Shown piece after piece: positions 16,504-24,492 of a stretch of 40,638 nt of DNA. Position 1 is the first letter of the stretch; the number at the start of each line of letters is the position of its first letter. The translations under genes and the position numbers were made by a program. The stretch comes from DATDCV01 sp036524155 (GTDB lineage: Bacteria; Verrucomicrobiota; Verrucomicrobiia; Limisphaerales; UBA8199). The stretch spans positions 1 to 40,638 of the forward strand of contig DATDCV010000676.1 of the NCBI GenBank assembly GCA_036524155.1, in the 5' to 3' direction. The notes below the pieces were generated by a model. The model made no database searches and was not told the origin of the DNA. It worked only from the letters and a program-made list of their open reading frames with translations.

Positions 16504-18258
16504 ATGAGGGATCACACATCGGCATGGCGCGATAGGAGATGCCCGCCTGGGGATTCCTTCAAGTGTCAAAGGATTCGCCGCGGCGCGAGCAAGCTCATGG
16601 CGCGGGTCAGTGGGCACAGAGGGAGACTCGGAGACACCCGAATCCTCACTTTCCTGGTCTTGCTTTTAGCGTATGAACGCGGTTGGGCCCAGCCTTGGAG
16701 ACTCGGCCAGCCTGCAAACGGCCGTACTTTCAGTTACGCCAATTGCGATATCAATCCGAGCGGTCACGGGGCGCGGAATGCCTTCGGCGAGGCGGCCTAT
16801 AACGAGTTGGCGCGACTCTACGGCAATTCCATTGGCGGCACGCAACCCTTCTGGAGTGCCCCATTGGGCGCTATCGATTCCGGTGGCGACGGCGCGGCTA
16901 ACTGCTGGGAGTTTTTCGATCCTCAGGGGACCCGGAAAACCCGAAACCCTAATCCACCAGGGTTGATCCCCAGCCGGGAGGATGCAAACCGCCCGCCACC
17001 CCCCAACCAACTTCCCACCGTGACGATTAGTACCCCGAGCTCAGGGACGACGCTGATCGGGTCGGCGGTGGGAGTCATCATGAGTGCAACGGCCAGCGAC
17101 GCGGACGGCACCGTCGAGAACGTCACTTTCTTCGATGGCGCGACCCCACTTGGCTCGGTGGCGGGCGCGCCATTCACGCTCCGCTGCAGCCTCGAGGCGG
17201 GCACCCACGCACTTGAGGCCACCGCCACTGACAACGGCGGGGCGACGGCAGTTTCGGCTAAGGTACTGGTGACCATAATGGAGCCATTACCGATCAAAAT
17301 TACGGCGATTCAACCTGGCCCCGCAGGCATGGACTTGAGCTGGACGGGCGGCAGCGGCCCCGTTGCGGTTCAGAAGCGGAAGAGCCTTGCAGAACCATGG
17401 TGCACCGTACTGCCCATGGGCGTGGTCGGCTCCTCGCGGTTCTTGCCTGCGACCCAAGCGGGCTTCTACCGCCTCCTTGACACGGCGGCGCTCGGCGCCG
17501 TGCCGTTCAATGTTGCGCTGGGCGGGGCGGCGGAAAGGCCGGACCCGGTGACGACGGATGCCCGCGGCGCGGGCACGCTCCTGATGGAGGGCAACACGCT
17601 CTCCTTTGACATCAGCTACACGAACTTGTCCGGGCCGGCAACCGGAGCGCATATCCACGGTCCTGCGGGTGCGGCTCAATCCGCCGACGCGCTGGTTGAC
17701 CTCCGGCTGTTTAGCGGGGGAGGCTCTGGCGCGAGTGGACGGTTGTTGGGTTCGGTGGTGCTTACGCCCGAGGAAAAGTTGGCGGCGCTCGCCGGGCTAA
17801 CTTACTTGAACCTCCATACCGAGGCACATGGCAGTGGAGAAATCCGGGGCCAGCTCACGCCGGACCTGTCGGCGCTGGCGCCCTGTTCGCAACCCATCGT
17901 CAGTGAGATCAAGGCTTCCTACCGGCTGGATCCCTGGCTTCTCGGCGGCACCTACGCGGGTGGGCTTTGGGCCTCACCTGCTGTCCTGGGGCCTGCAGTC
18001 CAGGGAGCGAGTTTCACCGTAGAGACCCGGGCGGACGGTCTGAACCAGGGCAACCCGGTGGTCATCACTCCAACCTGGACATCGGCCGATCCCCGGATGG
18101 TGACGGTCTCGCCCGGTCACGGTCGTCAGGTGACGATCACCGTACACCGTGCGGGGCAGACCGGCGTGGACATCGTTTGCCAAGGCGCACGTAAGACTTT
18201 GACAATTACCGCGACACCGTACGCAGGGCCAAGCCTTTCGGTGGCGATCTCTCAATAA
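16504..18258 (+). CDS. Exported multidomain protein: degenerate temptin-like domain, Ig-like, CHRD and shared C-terminal domain
   Basis: This 584-residue protein has a signal segment at about 47-62 ('ILTFLVLLLAYERGWAQ'). A later ATG at 16597 would give a more compact signal peptide and is an alternative start. A temptin-like domain at about 64-140 follows, but its haem site is broken: the paralogue 18278-21334 has CANCH, whereas here the segment reads 'SYANCDINP' (Y78, C81, D82). Its Asp-rich loop is also reduced ('DSGGDGAANC'). Next come a Big_7-type Ig-like domain (about 170-258), a 'W...FYRLL' module (about 262-325), a CHRD domain (about 333-452, with 'GAHIHGPAG' and 'GEIRGQL') and, at about 468-584, the Ig-like domain shared with the two small proteins upstream. 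It is probably a secreted structural or binding protein that has lost electron-transfer ability. Confidence 0.85.
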   Translation: MRDHTSAWRDRRCPPGDSFKCQRIRRGASKLMARVSGHRGRLGDTRILTFLVLLLAYERGWAQPWRLGQPANGRTFSYANCDINPSGHGARNAFGEAAYNELARLYGNSIGGTQPFWSAPLGAIDSGGDGAANCWEFFDPQGTRKTRNPNPPGLIPSREDANRPPPPNQLPTVTISTPSSGTTLIGSAVGVIMSATASDADGTVENVTFFDGATPLGSVAGAPFTLRCSLEAGTHALEATATDNGGATAVSAKVLVTIMEPLPIKITAIQPGPAGMDLSWTGGSGPVAVQKRKSLAEPWCTVLPMGVVGSSRFLPATQAGFYRLLDTAALGAVPFNVALGGAAERPDPVTTDARGAGTLLMEGNTLSFDISYTNLSGPATGAHIHGPAGAAQSADALVDLRLFSGGGSGASGRLLGSVVLTPEEKLAALAGLTYLNLHTEAHGSGEIRGQLTPDLSALAPCSQPIVSEIKASYRLDPWLLGGTYAGGLWASPAVLGPAVQGASFTVETRADGLNQGNPVVITPTWTSADPRMVTVSPGHGRQVTITVHRAGQTGVDIVCQGARKTLTITATPYAGPSLSVAISQ

Positions 18259-18277
18259 CAATGAAGGCCGTGAAACT

Positions 18278-21200
18278 ATGAGCATCGAAAAATCGCACCT
18301 TCCCCTGAGATTGCCTGAGCGGTGCGGTTTCGTCTGGGCTTCAGCCCAAAACTTCCCGTTCCGCTGCCATCTTATCGTGGCATTTCTGGTCGCGAGCATG
18401 TGCCAGTTCAGTTGGGCCCGGCCCTGGCGTCCGGGGCAGCTACCCAATGGCGGCGTATTCAGTTGCGCCAATTGCCACATCGATCCGGCAGGCGGTGGCC
18501 CGCGCAACCCCTTTGGCCAGGCCGTCGAGGCGGAGTTGGTACGTCTGTACGGGAATGCCGTCGGTGAGCAACGGGGGTTCTGGAGCGCGGCCCTTGCGGT
18601 TGTTGATTCTGACTCCGATGGGTTCAGCAATGGGGAGGAACTGAGCGACCCAGCAGGAACCTGGATCCCGGGGCAGTCCAACCCGCCGGGGTCAGTCACA
18701 AACCCGGGCAACCCGACCAGCCATCCTTTCAATGCGCCGCCCTCAGTTGCTATCACGAACCCCGTCAGCGGGACCGTGTTCACCGTACCGGCTGCGGTGA
18801 CGATCCAGGCTGTTGCTGCCGACAGCGACGGCACGATAACCAAGGTTCAGTTCTTTGACGGGGCCACTCTGCTGGGTAGCAGCACCAATGGTCCCTACGG
18901 TATCACCGTCCTGCTGTCCTCGCTCGGGGATCACGGGCTAACTGCGGTGGCAACCGACAATCGGGGTGCCGTGACCAGTTCGGCGGTGGTTCCCGTGACG
19001 GTCCAGCCGGGCGGCATGCCGCCCACCGTCGCCATAATCAGCCCCCCCGATGGAGCTACCTTCACCAACACGCCTGTTACCTTTCTGCTTCAAGCCAGTG
19101 CCAGCGATCAAGACGGTAGTGTGACCAATGTGGAGTTCTTCGATGGTCCGGTTTCGCTCGGCAGCGTCTCGACCAGCCCTTTTAGCCTGCAGGCGACGTT
19201 GTCCTACGGTGGAAGCCACAACTTGACCGCAGTGGCTCGAGATGACGCGGGGTGGGCGGTCGCCTCCGCAGAGGTTACCGTGACGGTCCAGGGCGGCAGG
19301 CTCTGGGAGGTGGAGATTCTTGACCTCGTGTTTTCTCCCGCCAGCGTGACCATCAAAGTAGGCGATGCCGTCAGGTGGACTGCGCGGGGGGCCCTTTCCC
19401 ACACAATCAACAGTGGCGGGCCGTACCTAGCTTCGCTTAATTCCGGTTCGCTGACCAATGGCAACAGTTTCGTCTTCACCTTCACCAATGCGGGCATCTT
19501 TTCCTATTACTGCCTCGCACATGGCAGCTTCGATGGCGGCGGCTCCCAGCGCGGGACTGTAGTCGTTCAACCGATCGCGCCGCCGGTCGTTGCCCTCATC
19601 ACGCCGACCAACCACGAGACGTTCACCACGCATGACACCGTTACGATGGCGGCGACCGCCTCCGACCCCAACGGCAGTATCACCCGGGTCGAGTTTCTGG
19701 ATTACGGGCAGCCCATCGGGACGCTGTTGACCAACGAGCCGTATAGCCTCAACCTCACGTTGCTGCCGGGACCGCATGAGCTCGCCGCTCGGGCTACAGA
19801 CTCGGAGAATGGCATAGCAACTTCCGGCACGGTAGCCATCCAGGTCAACACGGTGCCTATTCTTAATCCCATCCCCGCTCGCATCACCAAGGGCGACCTC
19901 ACCATCGAACTGCGTCCTGTGGCTGGCAACCTGGCCTCGCCTTTGGGTATGGCTGTGCCCGACGATGGGTCCGGCCGGATGTTCATCTATGATCAGTCGG
20001 GTTTCATTCGGGTGCTGAGTTCCACTGGGCTGGTGGCCGCGCCACTGCTGGACGTGCGTTCGGAACTGGTCGCTCTCAATAATTACGACGAACGTGGCCT
20101 GCTGGGTCTGGCCGCCCATCCGAACTTCGTTCAGTTTCCATTCATCTATACCTACACTTCGCAGTCCAACTCTGGCCCCGCCGACTTCACATCCATTGCC
20201 ACCAATCATAATCATCAATCCGTAATTGCCGAATGGCGGCTCGATGCAGCCAGCGCCAATCAAGTGGATCCTCTTAGTCGTCGTGAGATTATGCGCATCG
20301 ATGAGCCGCAGGCTAACCACAACGGCGGCACACTGCGGTTCGGGCCGGACGGATACCTCTATATCGCCCTGGGGGATGGTGGTCGCGCCGACGACCAAGG
20401 GGAGGGCCACGAACCAAACGGCAACGCCCAAAGCCTCTGGAACGTGTATGGCAAGCTGCTGCGCATCGACGTTGACGGCACCAATGCTCTCAATGGCCAA
20501 TACGGTATTCCGGACAACAACCCCTTCCACGGATGGGGCCTGGTGGAGGAGATCTTTGCATACGGCCTGCGAAATCCCTTCAGTTACAGCTTTGATCGGC
20601 ACAAGCGCGATTTGTATCTGGGCGATGTCGGCCAGAACAAGGTTGAGGAAATCGATCTGGTCGTGTCCGGCGGCAATTACGGGTGGCGCGTCAAGGAAGG
20701 GACGTTCTACTTTGATCCGAATGGCACTAATGCCGGTTACGTGACGGACACGCCGGTCGTGCTGGTCGTTCCTGATGTTATCAACCCCATCGCCCAATAC
20801 GACCACGATGATGGCTTGGCCGTCATCGGTGGCTACATCTATCGAGGTAATGCACTCCCCGCATTAGAGGGTCGTTACATTTTCGGTGACTGGGGCAGTT
20901 TTGGCGCCCCCAGCGGCCGCCTCTTCTACCTTGATGAAACTAATGGTGTCAAAGAATTCCGCCTCGGCCTTGATGACCGCGCGCTGGGCTACTGGATTAA
21001 AGGTTTTGGCGAGGATGCTGACGGAGAACTGTATGTCATGGCTTCGCGCTCGCTCGGTCCGAGCGGAGACACGGGAAGAGTTTTTAAAATCGTTGCCCCG
21101 CCGGAGCCTGTGCGCATCACCACGGTCACTGCCGACTCGGGGGGCGCCATGGTTACCTTCAGGTGGTCCGCTGTGGCAGGCCGTCTTTATCAGGTTCAGT

Positions 21201-21334
21201 TCAAAACGGACCTGAACCAAAGCAATTGGAGCGATCTCGGGGGTGTGCTCACCGCCACCAGTGTTGACATGTGGGCATCGGATGCCGTCGGCGCAGCCAG
21301 CCAACGCTTTTACCGCGTCGTCCCGTTGCCCTGA
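18278..21334 (+). CDS. Exported multidomain redox protein: CXXCH temptin-like, Ig-like, cupredoxin and GSDH propeller
   Basis: This 1,018-residue protein has a signal peptide core at about 31-47, then a temptin-like domain with a haem-type CANCH (C63, C66, H67) and a Ca-loop-like 'DSDSDGFSNGEEL' (110-122). Two Ig-like domains follow at about 154-242 and 248-337. A plastocyanin-like cupredoxin lies at about 343-431, with copper-ligand candidates H375, C412 and H415 in 'ALSHT' and 'YYCLAHG'; the usual axial Met is not visible. A third Ig-like domain (about 435-525) precedes a glucose/sorbosone dehydrogenase-type propeller at about 540-945 ('DERGLLGLAAHPNF', 'NHNGGTLRFGPDGYLYIALG', 'GKLLRIDVDG', 'GDVGQNKVEEIDLV'). 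The last 65 residues form a module ending 'QRFYRVVPLP'. This suggests sugar or alcohol oxidation by a PQQ-type propeller with on-chain electron transfer through copper and haem. GAAGG lies 10 bases before the start. Confidence 0.88.
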   Translation: MSIEKSHLPLRLPERCGFVWASAQNFPFRCHLIVAFLVASMCQFSWARPWRPGQLPNGGVFSCANCHIDPAGGGPRNPFGQAVEAELVRLYGNAVGEQRGFWSAALAVVDSDSDGFSNGEELSDPAGTWIPGQSNPPGSVTNPGNPTSHPFNAPPSVAITNPVSGTVFTVPAAVTIQAVAADSDGTITKVQFFDGATLLGSSTNGPYGITVLLSSLGDHGLTAVATDNRGAVTSSAVVPVTVQPGGMPPTVAIISPPDGATFTNTPVTFLLQASASDQDGSVTNVEFFDGPVSLGSVSTSPFSLQATLSYGGSHNLTAVARDDAGWAVASAEVTVTVQGGRLWEVEILDLVFSPASVTIKVGDAVRWTARGALSHTINSGGPYLASLNSGSLTNGNSFVFTFTNAGIFSYYCLAHGSFDGGGSQRGTVVVQPIAPPVVALITPTNHETFTTHDTVTMAATASDPNGSITRVEFLDYGQPIGTLLTNEPYSLNLTLLPGPHELAARATDSENGIATSGTVAIQVNTVPILNPIPARITKGDLTIELRPVAGNLASPLGMAVPDDGSGRMFIYDQSGFIRVLSSTGLVAAPLLDVRSELVALNNYDERGLLGLAAHPNFVQFPFIYTYTSQSNSGPADFTSIATNHNHQSVIAEWRLDAASANQVDPLSRREIMRIDEPQANHNGGTLRFGPDGYLYIALGDGGRADDQGEGHEPNGNAQSLWNVYGKLLRIDVDGTNALNGQYGIPDNNPFHGWGLVEEIFAYGLRNPFSYSFDRHKRDLYLGDVGQNKVEEIDLVVSGGNYGWRVKEGTFYFDPNGTNAGYVTDTPVVLVVPDVINPIAQYDHDDGLAVIGGYIYRGNALPALEGRYIFGDWGSFGAPSGRLFYLDETNGVKEFRLGLDDRALGYWIKGFGEDADGELYVMASRSLGPSGDTGRVFKIVAPPEPVRITTVTADSGGAMVTFRWSAVAGRLYQVQFKTDLNQSNWSDLGGVLTATSVDMWASDAVGAASQRFYRVVPLP

Positions 21335-21574
21335 ATTCTCAAGACTGACCTCGGCAAGGTTGTGGGGCCCGGGATGCTGACGGGGCATGGCTGACTTCGC
21401 GCCGCCGACTGGATCAGAGCGGGGAGGCGTTTTTGCCAGGGGTTATTATTCTGCGGGTCTGATCTCGGAACCAACTGCGGTTGGCATCCCGCCTTCCTAA
21501 ACTGAGGTCGTCTCACCTTTCCTATCCGGTCATTGACGTCCACTCGATCATAGCGTAACAAGCCTCCACGCATC

Positions 21575-22636
21575 ATGAGCTCGTTCTACCCTGCATTTCT
21601 ACAGCCTGACAGGCGGCGGCAGAATCGCTTCGCGCGGTTCTTTTCGCACGGTGTGGCGGCTCGCGGCCTCGCGCTCTTCCTCGGCTGTTTCACACTGCTC
21701 AACCTCGCTGCCTGCCTTCGTCCTCCCGGCTTCGATGCCAACCTTTGGTGGATTGACCTTCGCGGCCTGCCGCTCTCTTGCGCCCACGCCGGCCTCCTCA
21801 TTTTAGCAGTGCTGCTGGTCTGCTTTGCCCTGCGCCCGCCTCGCCCTGGCTTGCGACGCTTGCTTACGCTGCTCTTTGTAGCCGCTCTCTGCCTCGTCGC
21901 CCTGGTAAATTCAGCCCAATTTTTCGTTTTGTTGGCGCGCGGCAACATCCGTGCGGCTATTCCGGTTCCCCTGTCTTTTCTTTTCGCCGCCGGCCTGCTC
22001 CTGATCTTATACGCGGCCGCCCGCACCCCGGCCCGTGCTCAAAACCGGCACCAGGCTTTCAGCGTCGCCCTGATCGCCGCCGTTTGTGCGGTCCTTTTCC
22101 CGCTCCTCCAGATGTTTTGTTTCGGCAAAACTGATTACCGTCGCCCCGCCGATGCGGCGATCGTCCTCGGCGCTCGCGCCTATGCCGATGGCCGCCCTTC
22201 TGATGCCCTGGCCGACCGCGTACGGACCGCCTGCGAACTTTACCGGGCCGGCCTGGCAAGGAAACTCATCGTTTCCGGTGGTCCCGGTGATGGCACCGTC
22301 CATGAAACTGAAACCATGCGCCGAATGGCCGTTTCGCTGGGGGTCAGATCCGATGACATTCTGCAGGACCCCGCCGGCCTGAATACCCGCGCCACCGCCA
22401 AAAACACCGAACTGTTGCTTACCCAATTGAACGCCTCTCGCGTGCTCGTCGTCAGCCATTTCTACCACCTTCCCAGAATCAAACTCGCCTTCCAGCAAGA
22501 CGGCTGGGATGTCTTTACTGTTCCTGCCAGGGAGAGCTATATCCTCCGCCAACTTCCTTTCAACATGCTCCGCGAAATCGCCGCTTTCTGGGTATATTAC
22601 GTTAAACCCTTGTCCTGCAGGGACGCTCGACAATAG
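21575..22636 (+). CDS. Membrane protein with a C-terminal DUF218 (YdcF/SanA-like) domain
   Basis: This 353-residue protein has about five predicted membrane helices in the first 185 residues ('GLALFLGCFTLLNLAACL', 'AGLLILAVLLVCFAL', 'LLTLLFVAALCLVALV', 'LSFLFAAGLLLILYAA', 'VALIAAVCAVLFPLLQMF'). A DUF218 domain follows at about 192-335: 'ADAAIVLGARAYADGRPSD', 'KLIVSGGPGDGTVHETE', 'NTRATAKNTELLL', 'VLVVSHFYHLPRI'. DUF218 proteins (YdcF, SanA, ElyC) are linked to envelope integrity and peptidoglycan or ECA precursor handling, but their reactions are mostly unknown. The 240 bp before the gene contain no other gene. It stands alone between the exported cluster and the decayed restriction locus. 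Confidence 0.87.
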   Translation: MSSFYPAFLQPDRRRQNRFARFFSHGVAARGLALFLGCFTLLNLAACLRPPGFDANLWWIDLRGLPLSCAHAGLLILAVLLVCFALRPPRPGLRRLLTLLFVAALCLVALVNSAQFFVLLARGNIRAAIPVPLSFLFAAGLLLILYAAARTPARAQNRHQAFSVALIAAVCAVLFPLLQMFCFGKTDYRRPADAAIVLGARAYADGRPSDALADRVRTACELYRAGLARKLIVSGGPGDGTVHETETMRRMAVSLGVRSDDILQDPAGLNTRATAKNTELLLTQLNASRVLVVSHFYHLPRIKLAFQQDGWDVFTVPARESYILRQLPFNMLREIAAFWVYYVKPLSCRDARQ

Positions 22637-22652
22637 AGATGGACTACGGAGG

Positions 22653-22676
22653 TGCGGCAATCCTTAAACTGCCGCA
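22653..22676. terminator. Inverted repeat after the DUF218 gene, weak terminator candidate
   Basis: TGCGGCA (22653-22659) and TGCCGCA (22670-22676) form a 7-bp stem with a 10-base loop, 16 bases after the stop codon. No T-run follows, so intrinsic termination is uncertain. Confidence 0.4.
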
Positions 22677-22900
22677 ACGGGGAATGGCAGATGGCCAAGC
22701 CGGCAGTGCGCTCGAACCGGGAGTCTTCTCTCGCCGAGTAACAGTTCGAGGTGAACTGGTTCAACTGTTAGTTCGCGGGAGTAGGTGTTAATAGGCGATA
22801 GAAGTGTTAGTAGCTGATACCGCAAAACGCTGACAGGCTGAAGAGCTGAGGTTTGCGTTGCCCGCGAGCCAGGCGGGACCTGCGGGGGTGGCACTTTATG

Positions 22901-22920
22901 TGTTATCTGGCGTTATCTGG
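22901..22920. repeat. Tandem 10-mer, two copies of (T/C)GTTATCTGG
   Basis: Two adjacent near-identical 10-mers are followed by a related GGCGTTATCC at about 22929. They open a repeat-rich, gene-free spacer (22637-23382) that also holds the GTTAARR repeats below. No coding sequence was recognised in this spacer of about 745 bp. Confidence 0.7.
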
Positions 22921-22987
22921 CGTGAACAGGCGTTATCCACCGATGCCTGGCGATACTGCGGTAAGGGGGGGGATGCGGCGTTACACC

Positions 22988-23019
22988 GTTAAAGCGTTAA
23001 AGCGTTGAAGCGTTGAAGC
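22988..23019. repeat. Four tandem 8-mers GTTAAAGC/GTTGAAGC
   Basis: Two copies of GTTAAAGC are followed directly by two copies of GTTGAAGC. The units share the GTTAA(R) core with the 7-mer repeats at 23073 and 23170, so the spacer appears to have grown by slippage of related units. Confidence 0.85.
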
Positions 23020-23072
23020 GGGAAAAGCGTCAAGGAGGGAAAATGTTTTTCTCGGGGCGTGGCCTGGGATCC

Positions 23073-23100
23073 GTTAAGAGTTAAGAGTTAAGAGTTAAGC
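23073..23100. repeat. Four tandem 7-mers GTTAAGA/GTTAAGC
   Basis: Three copies of GTTAAGA and one GTTAAGC are directly adjacent. The same unit recurs in three copies 70 bp downstream. Confidence 0.88.
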
Positions 23101-23169
23101 GTAAAACCTCATGAAATCAGGGGCGGCGGCGATAGTTTCTTCTTCCGGAGGTCCTGCGAAGCAGCAAGC

Positions 23170-23190
23170 GTTAAGAGTTAAGCGTTAAGG
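23170..23190. repeat. Three tandem 7-mers GTTAAGA, GTTAAGC, GTTAAGG
   Basis: This is the second block of the same 7-mer family as 23073-23100. The sequence between the blocks is unique. The copies are too short and lack spacers, so this is a microsatellite-like array and not a CRISPR. Confidence 0.85.
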
Positions 23191-23382
23191 CCGCGTTGAC
23201 GCGTGCAGATGGGCGGTTGTGCAAAAAGTGAGGGCTTGCTCGGGCGAAAGTTTTTCCTTCACATTTCCGCACGGTCGATTAAGGTCGAACCTTGTTGGCA
23301 CTGGGCGGAAAGTGAGAGTCTTGAAAGGAAAACTTCATATCTTCAAAAGCTTGCGGAGTGAGGAATCGCAGGTTTAACACCC

Positions 23383-23559
23383 ATGCCACTCGAAACCACA
23401 ATCGCCGGTATCACCGCCCGCCTGCGCCAGAGCAAGTTCTCCAAGGAACAGGCTCTCTCGGGGGGCACGGTTCCTCGAACCCTTCAGCAAACCATCCTGC
23501 GCCGCGCTGCCGAGACCGCCTGGCTCTCCTTTGGCAATGACGTCGTCATTAGCTTCTGA
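23383..23559 (+). pseudogene. Short fragment resembling the N-terminus of a restriction endonuclease-type protein
   Basis: A 58-codon frame starts 'MPLETTIAGITARLRQSKFS' and continues 'KEQALSGGTVPRTLQ'. This resembles the opening helices of nuclease proteins often found with type I restriction systems, which read roughly METTI..I..RL....F.NE.A.S.GIV...L. After about residue 36 the similarity stops and the frame ends at 23557-23559, four bases before the hsdR-like fragment. It is most likely a truncated gene in the restriction-modification graveyard. The assignment rests on a short match and is tentative. Confidence 0.4.
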
Positions 23560-23562
23560 AGA

Positions 23563-24102
23563 ATGTCCGAAACACCTGAACAACGGGCTCGCCACCAGAT
23601 TGACGCGATGCTTGCCGCGTCGGGCTGCGCTGTCCAGGCCAAGGAGCGAATAAACCTCTCGGCCTGCCGCGGCATGGCTGTCTGCGAACTCTCGTTCAGC
23701 ACTGGTGAGCCGGACTACACGCTCTTCGCCGATGGCAAGGCCATCGGCACTGCTGAGGCCAAACCCGAAAGTTTTCCTCTCAGCGGTGTCGAGGAAGAAT
23801 CGGCGAAATACGCTACGGGATTTCCTGGCGGTCTACCTGCGTGGCGCAAACCGCTTCCGTTCTGTTGCGAGAGCACCAGCAGCGAAACGCGCTTCACCAA
23901 TCGTCTGGATCCGGATCCGCGCAGTCGCAACATCTTCACGTTCCATCGCCCGGAAACGCTGCTCGCCTATCTTGTGGTGGAAGTGGAGCGGCGGTTGAGC
24001 GTGTCCGAGGAGTTGGAATCGGTGGTGTCGGCCAACCTGCTACGAGCGGTTCGGCTGCGTCAATCGATTCTGCAAAAGGCGTTTTCAGGGGAATCGATGT
24101 GA
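23563..24102 (+). pseudogene. hsdR: Chimeric remnant: HsdR N-terminus joined to HsdS C-terminus
   Basis: This open frame of 179 codons has two unrelated halves. Residues about 3-134 match the N-terminal nuclease domain of type I restriction subunit HsdR: 'TPEQRARHQIDAMLAASG', 'INLSACRGMAVCE', the PD-ExK elements 'PDYTLFADGK' (D51) and 'EAK' (E65, K67), 'PLSGVEEESAKYA', 'ETRFTNRLDPDPRSR' and 'FTFHRPETL'. From about residue 137 it becomes the C-terminal coiled region of the specificity subunit HsdS: 'VERRLSVSEELESVVSANLL', then 'RLRQSILQKAFSG'. The HsdR motor domain and most of HsdS are missing, so a deletion of several kilobases fused the two ends near base 23,971. The nuclease residues survive, but without motor and methylase a working enzyme is unlikely. 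Confidence 0.82.
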
Positions 24103-24104
24103 CC

Positions 24105-24248
24105 AGGTTCATCCTTCCTCTTTCAGGGTTCACCTTCCGGATGGACCGCCTCCGCCAGTCCATCCGGCAAAAAGCCCTCACGGGCAATCTAGTCCATCCA
24201 CCGGAAAGAGAACACTGCCCTCACAAAACTGAGATCTCCAGGAAATGA
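24105..24248 (+). pseudogene. hsdS: Second HsdS C-terminal fragment
   Basis: The frame ending at 24248 carries 'MDRLRQSIRQKALTGNLVHP', which repeats the HsdS C-terminal motif found just upstream ('RLRQSILQKAFSG', 24045-24090) in a different frame. It is either the end of a second specificity subunit or a duplicated end of the same gene. No upstream target-recognition domain is present. Confidence 0.65.
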
Positions 24249-24260
24249 AAGGAATGCACT

Positions 24261-24461
24261 ATGCCTCGATGGAAAGCCGACTTTGATAGCCAACAGGCAC
24301 TTCAAAAAGTCCAAGGCATTCTCCGCGATGACGGTTTGTCCTTCCGCCTTCACCCGCTTCCGGCGCGACAGGACGGAGATTACGTCGAGCAACTCACGTT
24401 CCTGCTCTTGCTTACGGTGGCGATGGGAAGTCGACAATCCCAAAACATACTGGACATATGA
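24261..24461 (+). pseudogene. hsdM: HsdM N-terminal fragment, left copy
   Basis: Within this 66-codon frame, 'ILRDDGLS' and 'GDYVEQLTFLLLL' match the N-terminal helical domain of type I DNA methylase HsdM (usual form: LRDDGLSYGDYVEQLTFLLFLKM). An 11-residue insertion separates the two pieces, and the frame diverges after 'LLLLTV'. A second, independent HsdM N-terminus lies at 26121, so the two intact genes between them are bracketed by hsdM remnants. Confidence 0.7.
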
Positions 24462-24492
24462 TCAGTATATGGCATCCTTCTGAAGGACCAAT

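Noticed and set aside
19427..20806. 459-codon minus-strand open frame opposite the GSDH propeller
   Set aside because: It is antisense to conserved propeller motifs and has no family similarity.
22901..23190. Possible CRISPR array
   Set aside because: Units are 7-10 bp, directly adjacent and without spacers, and no cas genes are nearby.
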